8,910 nucleotides of DNA from Anaerolineae bacterium (GTDB lineage Bacteria; Chloroflexota; Anaerolineae; JACIWP01), in contig JACIWP010000121.1 of assembly GCA_014360855.1 (NCBI GenBank), positions 1 to 8,910 of the forward strand, written 5' to 3'. Of this stretch, positions 1 through 6,126 are shown in pieces. The translations under genes and the position numbers were made by a program. Below the pieces are notes generated by a model, which had not been told where the DNA came from, ran no database searches, and saw nothing but the letters and a program-made list of their open reading frames with translations. The stretch's first letter is position 1. Every line of letters begins with the position of its first letter.

Positions 1-355
1 GGCCAAAGAAATCCCTCGCCAACAGGCCCAGCGCCACCCCCAGCGGCTCCACGGTCCAGAGGTAGGCCCAGGCCCCCCATTTCCCGGTCAGGCTGGTGAA
101 CAGGAACGCCAGGCAGTTGACCAGCAGGAGAACCCCCGGGAAGGTCAGGCCGTACAACTGCCGGCGCTGGTCCCACCAGATGAGGAGGGGCAGGAAAAAG
201 CCGACAGCCGCCCAGCCCAGCAGGAGCGGCCACAGCCGGCCGAGGCTCAGGGGGCTGTCCGGCCCCAACAAGAGGCTCCCCACGCTGGTGAAGAAAAAGA
301 GCAGGCCCAACAGCAGAACCATGATACCCACGTACAGCAGGCCCCGATTGCGCAT
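1..355 (-). CDS. Multi-pass membrane protein, LiaI/LiaF-like transmembrane type (3' end cut by window)
   Basis: The frame opens at an ATG (355-353) and stays open to the window edge, giving 118 visible residues with no stop. A good Shine-Dalgarno GGAGGT (366-361) sits 5 nt upstream and fixes the start. The visible protein is almost entirely hydrophobic, with four likely membrane segments at about residues 6-31, 40-61, 68-90 and 94-113. A short charged loop (WWDQRRQ, 60-66) separates two halves. Both halves follow a similar plan: a Gly/Leu-rich helix, a short polar loop, then a Trp/Pro-containing helix (RLWPLLLG at 40-47; YLWTVEPLG at 98-106). That resembles the DUF5668/LiaF-type membrane region, sometimes tied to envelope-stress sensing, but the family call is from memory. 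It starts 14 nt after the stop of the beta-CASP RNase gene, so the two are probably co-transcribed. The C-terminus is not visible and may carry a further soluble domain. Function is unknown. Confidence 0.75.
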   Translation of the reverse strand, partial: MRNRGLLYVGIMVLLLGLLFFFTSVGSLLLGPDSPLSLGRLWPLLLGWAAVGFFLPLLIWWDQRRQLYGLTFPGVLLLVNCLAFLFTSLTGKWGAWAYLWTVEPLGVALGLLARDFFG

Positions 356-360
356 CTTTC

Positions 361-366
361 ACCTCC
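361..366 (-). promoter_or_regulatory. Ribosome binding site of the membrane-protein gene
   Basis: On the minus strand this is GGAGGT, 5 nt before the ATG at 355. It lies in the 14-nt gap after the stop of the upstream nuclease gene. It is the main evidence that the edge-cut hydrophobic frame is a real gene. Confidence 0.8.
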
Positions 367-369
367 TGT

Positions 370-1773
370 TCACTGGAGCGCCGCCCTTTCGCCGGGCGCC
401 GGCACCGTTACCGTAAATCCGCCCAGGGGGCGTAGTTTGTCCGCCAGGCTCTGGGCGGCCTCTGCCTCGCCGTGCACCAACCATATCTGCTTCAGCCGGC
501 CCAGCTCCATGCCGCGCACGTATGCGGTCAGCTCCTCGTAATCCGCATGGGCGCTGTAGCCGGTGATAAGTTCCACCCGCGCCCGCAGTTGGTAAGGCTC
601 GCCGAAGATGCGCACCTCCGGCTGGCGCTCCAGCAGGCGCCGGCCCAGGGTGTGCTCCGCCTGGAACCCCACCAGCAGGACCACGTTGCGCGGATCCTCG
701 ATATTGTTCTTGAGATGGTGCAGGATGCGGCCGTGCTCGGCCATGCCGGAGGCACTGATGATGATAGCCGGCTCCCGCAGGAAGTTCAGCTCCTTCGACT
801 CCTCCACGGAGCGAATATAACGCAGGTCTTGGAAGCCAAAGGGGTCTTTTCTATGATTGGAAGAAATGAATTCTCGGATTTCCTCATCGTAGCATTCGGG
901 ATGCAGGCGGAAGATCTCGGTGACATTCACCGCCAGCGGGCTGTCCACAAAGATCGGCAGACGGGGGATTTTGCGCGCCTCCCAGAGGCGGTGCAGGTGA
1001 TAGACAAGCTCCTGGGTGCGGCCCACGGCGAAGGCGGGGATGATGACCTTGCCGCCCTGACGGTAGGTTTCATTGACGATTTCCCTCAGCCGGCGTTCGG
1101 CATCCTGGGGCGTCTCATGCCGGCGGTTGCCATAGGTGCTCTCCAGGATGAGGTAATTCACCCCCGGCACGGTCTCCGGGTCGCGCAGGATGGGCAGGTC
1201 GCGCCGGCCCACATCCCCGCTGAACATCAGCCGATACGTGCGGCCATTTTCCTCAATGTCAAGCACGACGAAAGCGGAACCCAGAATATGGCCGGCGTCG
1301 TAAAAGGTCAGCGTGATGCCCGGGCCAATGTGCATGGGGCGGTGATAGCCAACGCTGACGAAGGAGGGCAGACAGGCGACGGCGTCGGCGACGGTATAGA
1401 TCGGCTCCACCGGCGGCAGGCCCTGGCGGGCGCGCCGCTTGTTCACATAGGCGGCGTTCTCCTCCTGGATATGGCCGCTGTCCTGGAGCATGGCACTGCA
1501 CAGGTCGCGTGTGGCCGGCGTGGCATAGATCGGCCCGCCGAAGCCCAGCCGCACCAGGTTCGGGATATTTCCCGAATGGTCAATGTGGGCGTGCGAGAGC
1601 ACCATGGCGTCAATGGAAGATGGGTCAAAGGGGAGCTGGCGGTTGCGCTCGTAGGATTCCTGCCGACGGCCCTGAAACAGCCCACATTCCAGCAGGAGCC
1701 GGAAGCCGTTCACCTCCAGCAGGTGCATGGAGCCGGTAACGGTGCGCACTGCGCCGAGGAACTGGATTTCCAT
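370..1773 (-). CDS. Metallo-beta-lactamase / beta-CASP RNase (RNA-processing exonuclease family, YSH1/CPSF73-like)
   Basis: A 467-residue protein containing the full metallo-beta-lactamase plus beta-CASP set. The metal-binding HxHxDH is at 61-66 (HAHIDH), the third-motif His is H162 in DAGHILGS, and the metal-bridging Asp is D187 in SGDVG. Beta-CASP motif A is E211 in LESTYGNR, motif B is around IPAFAVGRTQE (245-255), and the C-terminal metal ligands are H409 (GYSAHADY) and H434 (VHGE). Such enzymes (for example Thermus TTHA0252) are zinc-dependent cytoplasmic ribonucleases acting in RNA decay or maturation. The length is close to the usual 430-470. The ATG at 1773 has AGAGG 6 nt upstream and begins just inside the conserved FLGAxxxVTGS start of the fold. 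A consensus promoter lies directly upstream. It is followed at 14 nt by a membrane-protein gene. All catalytic residues I can name are present, so it is probably active. Whether it is endo-, exo- or both cannot be read from the sequence. Confidence 0.95.
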   Translation of the reverse strand: MEIQFLGAVRTVTGSMHLLEVNGFRLLLECGLFQGRRQESYERNRQLPFDPSSIDAMVLSHAHIDHSGNIPNLVRLGFGGPIYATPATRDLCSAMLQDSGHIQEENAAYVNKRRARQGLPPVEPIYTVADAVACLPSFVSVGYHRPMHIGPGITLTFYDAGHILGSAFVVLDIEENGRTYRLMFSGDVGRRDLPILRDPETVPGVNYLILESTYGNRRHETPQDAERRLREIVNETYRQGGKVIIPAFAVGRTQELVYHLHRLWEARKIPRLPIFVDSPLAVNVTEIFRLHPECYDEEIREFISSNHRKDPFGFQDLRYIRSVEESKELNFLREPAIIISASGMAEHGRILHHLKNNIEDPRNVVLLVGFQAEHTLGRRLLERQPEVRIFGEPYQLRARVELITGYSAHADYEELTAYVRGMELGRLKQIWLVHGEAEAAQSLADKLRPLGGFTVTVPAPGERAALQ

Positions 1774-1801
1774 GGCGAGCCTCTATGCATGGGTTGCGGG
1801 T

Positions 1802-1831
1802 ATTATACAACACCTGCCGGCAAATTGTCAC
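1802..1831 (-). promoter_or_regulatory. Sigma-70 type promoter of the beta-CASP RNase gene
   Basis: On the minus strand, -35 GTGACA (1831-1826, 5 of 6 to consensus) is separated by 18 nt from a perfect -10 TATAAT (1807-1802). The -35 contains the TGA stop of the preceding RlmD-like gene. Transcription should start near 1795, giving a leader of about 20 nt before the ATG at 1773. The match is very good for such a GC-rich region. It means the nuclease and membrane-protein genes can be expressed apart from the upstream gene. Confidence 0.8.
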
Positions 1832-3099
1832 CTGCGCGCCGGCGCGGAGGCCCGCCGGCGCTCCCACAGCGCCAGCACGGCAATCAGATAGGTCTGCGGG
1901 GTCATGTCCAGCGGCTGGACCTCCACGAGGGTGAAGCCGGCTTCCTGCAGGAAGCGCGCGTCATGCGCCAGCGCCGCCACGTCCGCCGCGTAATAGACCA
2001 GCCGGCGCGGCGCCAGCCGGCCAAGCTTCTCCGCCACTGCCCGGTCAATCCCCTCATGCGGCGGCGACAGGAGCGCCAGGTCCACCGGCCCCTCCACCTC
2101 ATCCAGCCCTTCCGCCAGGGTGCCGTAGATGACGCCGGCCGCGGCCTCGCCGGCGTTGACCACGAAGTCGTTGACCGCCCAGGGGTTATCCTCCACCGCC
2201 ACCACGCCGGCGACATCCTCCACATAGGACAGGCTGAACAACCCCACGCCACAGCCGGCGTCCAGCAGGATATCCTCTGGCTCGGGGGAGAGGTAATCGT
2301 AGGCGATGTCCAGCATATGCTCCGCCATATCGGAGTTGGGCGGGAAGGGGCTGAGGGCGGAGATGCGGAAGCGCCGGCCGGCGATCTCCTCGGTGATCCA
2401 CGGACTGCCGATGAGCGCCCGCACCTCTTTCCCCTCATCCAGCGCGCAGGCGATGGGCAGGTTGGTCGAAAGGTGGGGCACCCAACCTTCCTCGGTCTCG
2501 AAAATGATGAGCTGGTCGCCGGTGCGCGTGCCGGCGCGCAGGGTAAGCCGGCGAAGCTTCTCCGCCTCGATGTCCAGCACGCCGTAGATTTCGCGGAGCA
2601 ATGGGTGGAACAGCTTGCAATCCTCGATGGGCACGATACCAGGATGGAAGCTGGTGCGGATGCCCAATCCCCCCTCCGGGGTCGGGAACAACTGGGCCGA
2701 GTTGCGGTACTCCCATGGGTCCTCCATGCGCACCGCCGGCTCGACCCGCACGCCGCGCAGGTGGGCCAGCCGCTCGAGTTGGTCCTGAACGATGCGGCGT
2801 TTTTCCGCCACCTGTTTCTCATACGCGATGTGCTGGAGCTGACAGCCGCTGCAGCGCGGGTAATAAGGGCAGGGCGGCTCGACGCGATGCGGCGAGGGCC
2901 GCAGGATTTCCAGGATGTGCGCCCGTGCCCAGGAATCGTGGTCCTCAGTGATGGTCACCCGCACGCGGTCGCCGGGCGCGCCGTAGGGGACAAAGAGCAC
3001 GCGGCCGCCGGCCCGCCCCATAGCCATACCGCCGTGCGCCATGCCCTCCAGCTCGACAACGATGCCCTCTTCCGCCGGCGCATGCCCTTTTTTACCCAT
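1828..3099 (-). CDS. TrmA/RlmD-family protein (TRAM + [4Fe-4S] + SAM fold) lacking the catalytic residues
   Basis: The 423-residue protein has the layout of the 23S rRNA/tRNA uracil-C5 methyltransferase family: a TRAM-like RNA-binding domain (about 11-65), iron-sulfur cysteines C77, C83, C86 and C161 in the usual C-x5-C-x2-C...C pattern, and a C-terminal SAM-binding fold with motif I DAGCGVGLFSL (280-290) and the acidic VAVEDN. The active site is not canonical. The FFQxN motif reads PFPPN (Gln to P253), DPPR reads SPPH (Asp to S345), the nucleophile motif YVSCNPATLARD reads YYAADVAALAHD (Cys to A372), and PxTxHxE ends in A407. Without the Cys, the family's methylation chemistry is not possible, so it may be an RNA-binding pseudoenzyme or have a changed activity. 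Start: a further in-frame ATG at 3162 lies inside the preceding gene's terminator hairpin. The ATG at 3099 has GGGGGAG 7 nt upstream and is chosen. No clear promoter is seen between the terminator and the start. Product family is near certain, function is not. Confidence 0.9.
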   Translation of the reverse strand: MGKKGHAPAEEGIVVELEGMAHGGMAMGRAGGRVLFVPYGAPGDRVRVTITEDHDSWARAHILEILRPSPHRVEPPCPYYPRCSGCQLQHIAYEKQVAEKRRIVQDQLERLAHLRGVRVEPAVRMEDPWEYRNSAQLFPTPEGGLGIRTSFHPGIVPIEDCKLFHPLLREIYGVLDIEAEKLRRLTLRAGTRTGDQLIIFETEEGWVPHLSTNLPIACALDEGKEVRALIGSPWITEEIAGRRFRISALSPFPPNSDMAEHMLDIAYDYLSPEPEDILLDAGCGVGLFSLSYVEDVAGVVAVEDNPWAVNDFVVNAGEAAAGVIYGTLAEGLDEVEGPVDLALLSPPHEGIDRAVAEKLGRLAPRRLVYYAADVAALAHDARFLQEAGFTLVEVQPLDMTPQTYLIAVLALWERRRASAPARR

Positions 3100-3106
3100 T
3101 CCATCT

Positions 3107-3113
3107 CTCCCCC
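3107..3113 (-). promoter_or_regulatory. Ribosome binding site deciding the start of the RlmD-like gene
   Basis: GGGGGAG on the minus strand, 7 nt before the ATG at 3099. It supports this start over the upstream in-frame ATG at 3162, which falls within a terminator stem and would add 21 residues with no family resemblance. Confidence 0.7.
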
Positions 3114-3133
3114 GATCGAGCGGCTGACGGTGG

Positions 3134-3167
3134 AAAAAAGGCCCTTGCCGGGAATATGGCAAGGGCC
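3134..3167 (-). terminator. Intrinsic terminator after the glutamate dehydrogenase gene
   Basis: A perfect 10-bp stem (arms 3167-3158 and 3149-3140, GGCCCTTGCC with GGCAAGGGCC) encloses an 8-nt loop and is followed at once on the minus strand by six Ts (3139-3134). It begins about 21 nt after the gdhA TAA (3191-3189). This is a textbook rho-independent terminator for minus-strand transcription. It should limit read-through into the RlmD-like gene, whose start is 35 nt further on. Confidence 0.93.
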
Positions 3168-3188
3168 CAGGTTGCGCTTGCTCGTGAA

Positions 3189-4439
3189 TTATGCCCAGCC
3201 GCGCAGGCGCACCGCTTCCGCCACGCGCGCCACCGCCACCAGGTAGGCGCCCATGCGGTTGTTCACCTTGTGCTTCTGGGCCATATCATGCACCGCGTGG
3301 AAGGCGGCCGTCATCTTCTGGTACAGCCGTTGATGCACCTCTTCCAACGACCAGTAGAAGTTATAGGCGTTCTGCACCTGCTCGAAATACGAGACGGTCA
3401 CGCCGCCGGCGTTGCAGAGGAAGTCCGGGATGACGTACACCCCGTTCTGGTAGAGGATCTCGTCCGCCTCCGGGGTGGTGGGGCCGTTGGCCAGCTCCGC
3501 CACAATGCGCGCCTTGACGTTGCCGGCGTTCTTCTCGGTGATGACGCCCTCCAGCGCGGCCGGCACCAGGATGTCCACGTCCATCTCCAGCAGTTCCTCG
3601 TTGGTGATACTACGGGCACCGGGAAAACCAACCACGGAGCCAGTTCTCTGACAATGGGGGAAGACCTCAGAATATGAAAAGCCTTCGGGGTTATAGATGC
3701 CGCCCATCACATCGGCTATGGCGATGACTTTGACGCCCAGCAGTTCTTCCGCGAGCTTATGGGCGAAGGAGCCGACGTTGCCATAGCCCTGGAGGGCCAT
3801 GGTGGCGCCCCGCACGTTCATCCCCAGCACTTTAGCCGCCTCCAAGATGCAGTACATACCGCCGCGCGCCGTGGCATCCCCGCGCCCCTCGGAACCGCCC
3901 AGGGGCAAGGGCTTGCCGGTGATGATACCAGGACAGTGGGAGCCGGTGATCACCTCATATTCATCCAGCATCCAGGCCATGATCTGTGGGTTGGTATAGA
4001 CATCGGGCGCCGGCACGTCCTTATCCGGCCCGATGATGCGGGCCACCTGGCGGATGTAACCGCGGCTCAGGCGCTCCAGCTCGCCCTGGGACATCTCCTT
4101 CGGGTTGCAGATGATGCCGCCCTTGCCGCCGCCCAGGGGGATATCCACCACGGCGGTCTTCCAGGTCATCCAGGCCGCCAGGGCGCGCACGGTATCAATG
4201 GTCTCCTCGGGGTGGAAGCGGATGCCGCCTTTCGCCGGCCCGCGCGCATCATTGTACTGTACGCGAAAGCCCTTGAACACCTTGACCGTGCCATCGTCCA
4301 TGCGCACCGGGATGGTGACATGCAGTTCGCGCATGGGTTCTCGCAGGAGCGCATGCACACCGGGGTCCAGGCGGAGGATCTGCGCGGCCATATCCAACTG
4401 GCGCTGAGCGATTTCGAAGGGATTCGGTTTCTCTGGCAT
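3189..4439 (-). CDS. gdhA: Glutamate dehydrogenase (Glu/Leu/Phe/Val dehydrogenase family)
   Basis: A 416-residue cytoplasmic enzyme, the usual length of the short hexameric glutamate dehydrogenases. It interconverts glutamate and 2-oxoglutarate plus ammonium with NAD(P). The catalytic domain has GPAKGGIRFHP (K70), MTWKTAVVDIPLGGGKGG (K94 and catalytic K106) and PAPDVYTN with the catalytic Asp D146. The dinucleotide-binding domain starts at about 200 with GYGNVG (218-223). ILVPAALE (290-297) and PDFLCNAGGVTVSYFE (338-353) close the active site, with S350 expected near the substrate carboxylate. I cannot settle NADH against NADPH preference by eye. The ATG at 4439 has GGGAG 7 nt upstream. The gene has its own promoter behind gatB, a long structured leader and a strong terminator, so it is a single-gene unit at the end of an amino-acid and tRNA-amidation operon. 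Nothing is missing or broken. A close amino-acid dehydrogenase of the same family is the only real alternative. Confidence 0.96.
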   Translation of the reverse strand: MPEKPNPFEIAQRQLDMAAQILRLDPGVHALLREPMRELHVTIPVRMDDGTVKVFKGFRVQYNDARGPAKGGIRFHPEETIDTVRALAAWMTWKTAVVDIPLGGGKGGIICNPKEMSQGELERLSRGYIRQVARIIGPDKDVPAPDVYTNPQIMAWMLDEYEVITGSHCPGIITGKPLPLGGSEGRGDATARGGMYCILEAAKVLGMNVRGATMALQGYGNVGSFAHKLAEELLGVKVIAIADVMGGIYNPEGFSYSEVFPHCQRTGSVVGFPGARSITNEELLEMDVDILVPAALEGVITEKNAGNVKARIVAELANGPTTPEADEILYQNGVYVIPDFLCNAGGVTVSYFEQVQNAYNFYWSLEEVHQRLYQKMTAAFHAVHDMAQKHKVNNRMGAYLVAVARVAEAVRLRGWA

Positions 4440-4480
4440 AGTGGGTCTCCCTTTTCTGAAAATGATGGTATTGCCTCTTT

Positions 4481-4500
4481 ACAATATCTCAATATACTGT
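4481..4500. promoter_or_regulatory. AT-rich imperfect dyad upstream of gdhA, possible operator
   Basis: A 20-bp imperfect palindrome in which 7 of 10 base pairs are symmetrical. On the minus strand the half-sites are ACAGTATATT and GAGATATTGT. It is 41 nt before the gdhA start, within an AT-rich island in otherwise GC-rich DNA. The size and symmetry are those of a binding site for a dimeric helix-turn-helix regulator. No regulator gene is in the window. The island could also hide a second weak promoter. Confidence 0.35.
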
Positions 4501-4529
4501 ATCCCAACTGCCTCGTCGCACACACAGCA

Positions 4530-4565
4530 CCGCCCGTTCCTCTTTTTTGGATAGAGAACGGGCGG
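4530..4565. repeat. Strong inverted repeat (hairpin) in the gdhA leader
   Basis: Perfect 10-bp arms at 4530-4539 (CCGCCCGTTC) and 4556-4565 (GAACGGGCGG) enclose a 16-nt loop that carries a run of six Ts on the plus strand (As in the minus-strand transcript). With one bulged base, three further pairs can form inside. No T-run follows either arm, so it does not look like a simple intrinsic terminator in either direction. It lies in the predicted 5' leader of gdhA, and may act as an attenuator or antiterminator element, an mRNA-stabilising hairpin or a protein site. Confidence 0.7.
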
Positions 4566-4625
4566 CAAAGCGGCGGCTGTCGCGTCATATCCGTAAATTC
4601 AGGCGCCGTTGCCTGCCCGGCCCAA

Positions 4626-4654
4626 ATTATACCACCTCAGGGGAAAGATTCCAA
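4626..4654 (-). promoter_or_regulatory. Extended -10 sigma-70 type promoter of gdhA
   Basis: On the minus strand, -35 TTGGAA (4654-4649, 4 of 6) is 17 nt from a perfect -10 TATAAT (4631-4626), preceded by TGG to give an extended -10 (TGnTATAAT). The -35 begins one base after the gatB stop codon (4658-4656). Transcription should begin near 4619, leaving a leader of about 180 nt before the gdhA ATG. A minor stem (CAGGC 4615-4611 with GCCTG 4604-4600) would form at the very 5' end of that RNA. Confidence 0.75.
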
Positions 4655-4655
4655 A

Positions 4656-6086
4656 TTATTCCCCTTTTAGTGAACGGCGGAGCAATTCGCCGGCAAGTTT
4701 TGGATTGGCCTTGCCGCGCGTGGCCCGCATCACCTGGCCAAGCAGGAAGCTGAGCACCTGTTCCTTGCCCTTCAGGTACTGCTGGACCGGCTCCGGGTTC
4801 TGCTCGATCACCTGTTGTACCACGCGCAGAAGCTCGTCCGCGTCGGAGATCTGGGCCAGGCCCTTCTCCTGGACGATGTCCTGGGGCCGCCGGCCGGTTT
4901 GGAACATCTCGTCGAAGACCAGCTTGGCGGTGTTCAGGTTAATGGTGTTGGCGTCCACCATCTTCAGCAGTTCCGCCAGATGCGCCGGCGTGATCTTCAC
5001 CTGCGTCACCGGCGTCTCGGTGGCCTTCAGCAGGCGGAACAGCTCCCCGCTGATCCAGTGGCAGACCTTGACCGGGTCCCCATATTCCCTCACACAGGCC
5101 TCATAATAATCGGCGATCTCGCGCTCCGCCACCAGCACCGCCGCGTCCTTGGGGTCCAGGCCGTACTCGCGCGCAAAGCGCTCCTGCTTGGCATCGGGCA
5201 GTTCCACCAGCCGCGAGCGAATCTCCTCCAGCCACTCCGGCGAGATGTACAGCGGCGGCAGGTCCGGCTCGGGGAAATAGCGGTAGTCGTGGGCCTCTTC
5301 TTTGCTCCGCTGGACGAAGGTCACGTTGCGCTGTTCGTCCCAGCCGACGGTGACCTGTCGGACGCGCTCACCGCGCTCCAGGAGCTCGGTCTGGCGGGCG
5401 ATCTCGTACTCCAGGGCCAGTTTGACGGAGCGGAAGGAGTTGAGGTTTTTGATCTCGACCTTAGTGCCCCATTCCTGGGAGCCCGCCGGCCGCAGGGAGA
5501 TGTTGGCCTCACAGCGCATGGCCCCCTCTTCCATGTTGCCGGTGCACACACCCAGGTAGCGCAGGATCTGCTGGAGCTTGATGAGGTATTGGCGCGCCTC
5601 TTCGGGGGTGCGCATATCCGGCCGGCTGACGATCTCCATCAGCGGCACGCCGGAGCGGTTCACATCGATCAAGCTGTACTCGCCGACATGGGTCAGCTTG
5701 GCGGTGTCCTCCTCCAGGTGCACGCGGATAATGCCGATGCGCTTGCTCACGCCGTCCACATCAATGTTCAGCCAGCCGTCGTAGCACAGCGGCTCCTCGT
5801 ACTGGGAAATCTGATAGCCTTTCATCAGGTCCGGGTAGGGATAGTTCTTGCGGGCAAAGCGCGAGAACTCGGCGATCTTGCAGTTGAGCGCCAGGCCGGT
5901 CATGATGGTGTATTCCACGGCGCGCTTGTTGATGACCGGCAGGACCCCCGGCATGCCCAGGCAGACCGGGCAGACATGGGTGTTGGGCGGCGCGGCAGCA
6001 TAGTCCGCACTGCACCCGCAGAACATCTTGGAGCGGGTGAGCAGTTGGGCGTGTACTTCCAGTCCGATGATGGCTTCGTACTCCAA
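4656..6086 (-). CDS. gatB: Asp-tRNA(Asn)/Glu-tRNA(Gln) amidotransferase subunit B
   Basis: A 476-residue protein, full length for GatB. It is the subunit of GatCAB that binds the mischarged Glu-tRNA(Gln) or Asp-tRNA(Asn), phosphorylates the side chain with ATP and accepts ammonia channelled from GatA. Visible landmarks are GLEVHAQL (8-15), the zinc-type cysteines C23, C25, C39 and C42, KNYPYPDLMKGYQISQ (80-95), HLEEDTAK (123-130), the family signature LMEIVSRPDM (149-158), KNLNSFRS (213-220) and DYRYFPEPDLPP (267-278). A helical linker and a YqeY-like tRNA-binding tail follow (about 330-476). The start is a TTG (6086-6084) chosen because GGAGG (6098-6094) stands 7 nt upstream and the next residues, EYEAIIGLEVH, match the normal GatB N-terminus. 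It follows the aminotransferase gene by 40 nt and is separated from gatA by three genes, an unusual order. No GatC is visible in the window. Confidence 0.97.
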   Translation of the reverse strand: MEYEAIIGLEVHAQLLTRSKMFCGCSADYAAAPPNTHVCPVCLGMPGVLPVINKRAVEYTIMTGLALNCKIAEFSRFARKNYPYPDLMKGYQISQYEEPLCYDGWLNIDVDGVSKRIGIIRVHLEEDTAKLTHVGEYSLIDVNRSGVPLMEIVSRPDMRTPEEARQYLIKLQQILRYLGVCTGNMEEGAMRCEANISLRPAGSQEWGTKVEIKNLNSFRSVKLALEYEIARQTELLERGERVRQVTVGWDEQRNVTFVQRSKEEAHDYRYFPEPDLPPLYISPEWLEEIRSRLVELPDAKQERFAREYGLDPKDAAVLVAEREIADYYEACVREYGDPVKVCHWISGELFRLLKATETPVTQVKITPAHLAELLKMVDANTINLNTAKLVFDEMFQTGRRPQDIVQEKGLAQISDADELLRVVQQVIEQNPEPVQQYLKGKEQVLSFLLGQVMRATRGKANPKLAGELLRRSLKGE

Positions 6087-6093
6087 AACTGTC

Positions 6094-6098
6094 CCTCC
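6094..6098 (-). promoter_or_regulatory. Ribosome binding site supporting a TTG start for gatB
   Basis: GGAGG on the minus strand, 7 nt before the TTG at 6086. The nearest in-frame ATG is the methionine at residue 21, well inside the conserved GatB fold, so the TTG start is favoured. Confidence 0.8.
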
Positions 6099-6126
6099 CG
6101 TAACGCTTTCAGCGGGATCGCCGGCG

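Noticed and set aside
3100..3162. A 21-residue N-terminal extension of the RlmD-like protein from an ATG at 3162
   Set aside because: That ATG lies inside the stem of the gdhA terminator, and the ATG at 3099 has a proper ribosome site.
3189..3240. A CATAAT box overlapping the gdhA stop as a promoter for the RlmD-like gene
   Set aside because: There is no acceptable -35 at the right distance, and transcription would start before the terminator and so run into it.
472..3246. A 924-codon open frame on the plus strand across the nuclease and RlmD-like genes
   Set aside because: It is antisense to two well-recognised proteins and crosses a promoter and most of a terminator. Its His/Gln/Arg-rich translation shows no recognisable domain. 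High GC removes stop codons from this frame.
3600..3700. A locally lower-GC patch inside gdhA as a possible insertion
   Set aside because: The frame runs through without a break and the residues fit the normal glutamate dehydrogenase nucleotide-binding domain.
4485..4528. A possible 13-codon leader peptide in the gdhA leader (GTG start, ending TGA)
   Set aside because: It has an AGAGG upstream at about 8 nt, but no run of regulatory codons and a non-ATG start, and such short frames are expected by chance. It is not strong enough to annotate.
4600..4615. A 5-bp stem as a gatB terminator
   Set aside because: The stem is short and not followed by a T-run, and it lies just downstream of the gdhA promoter. 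No convincing gatB terminator is visible.
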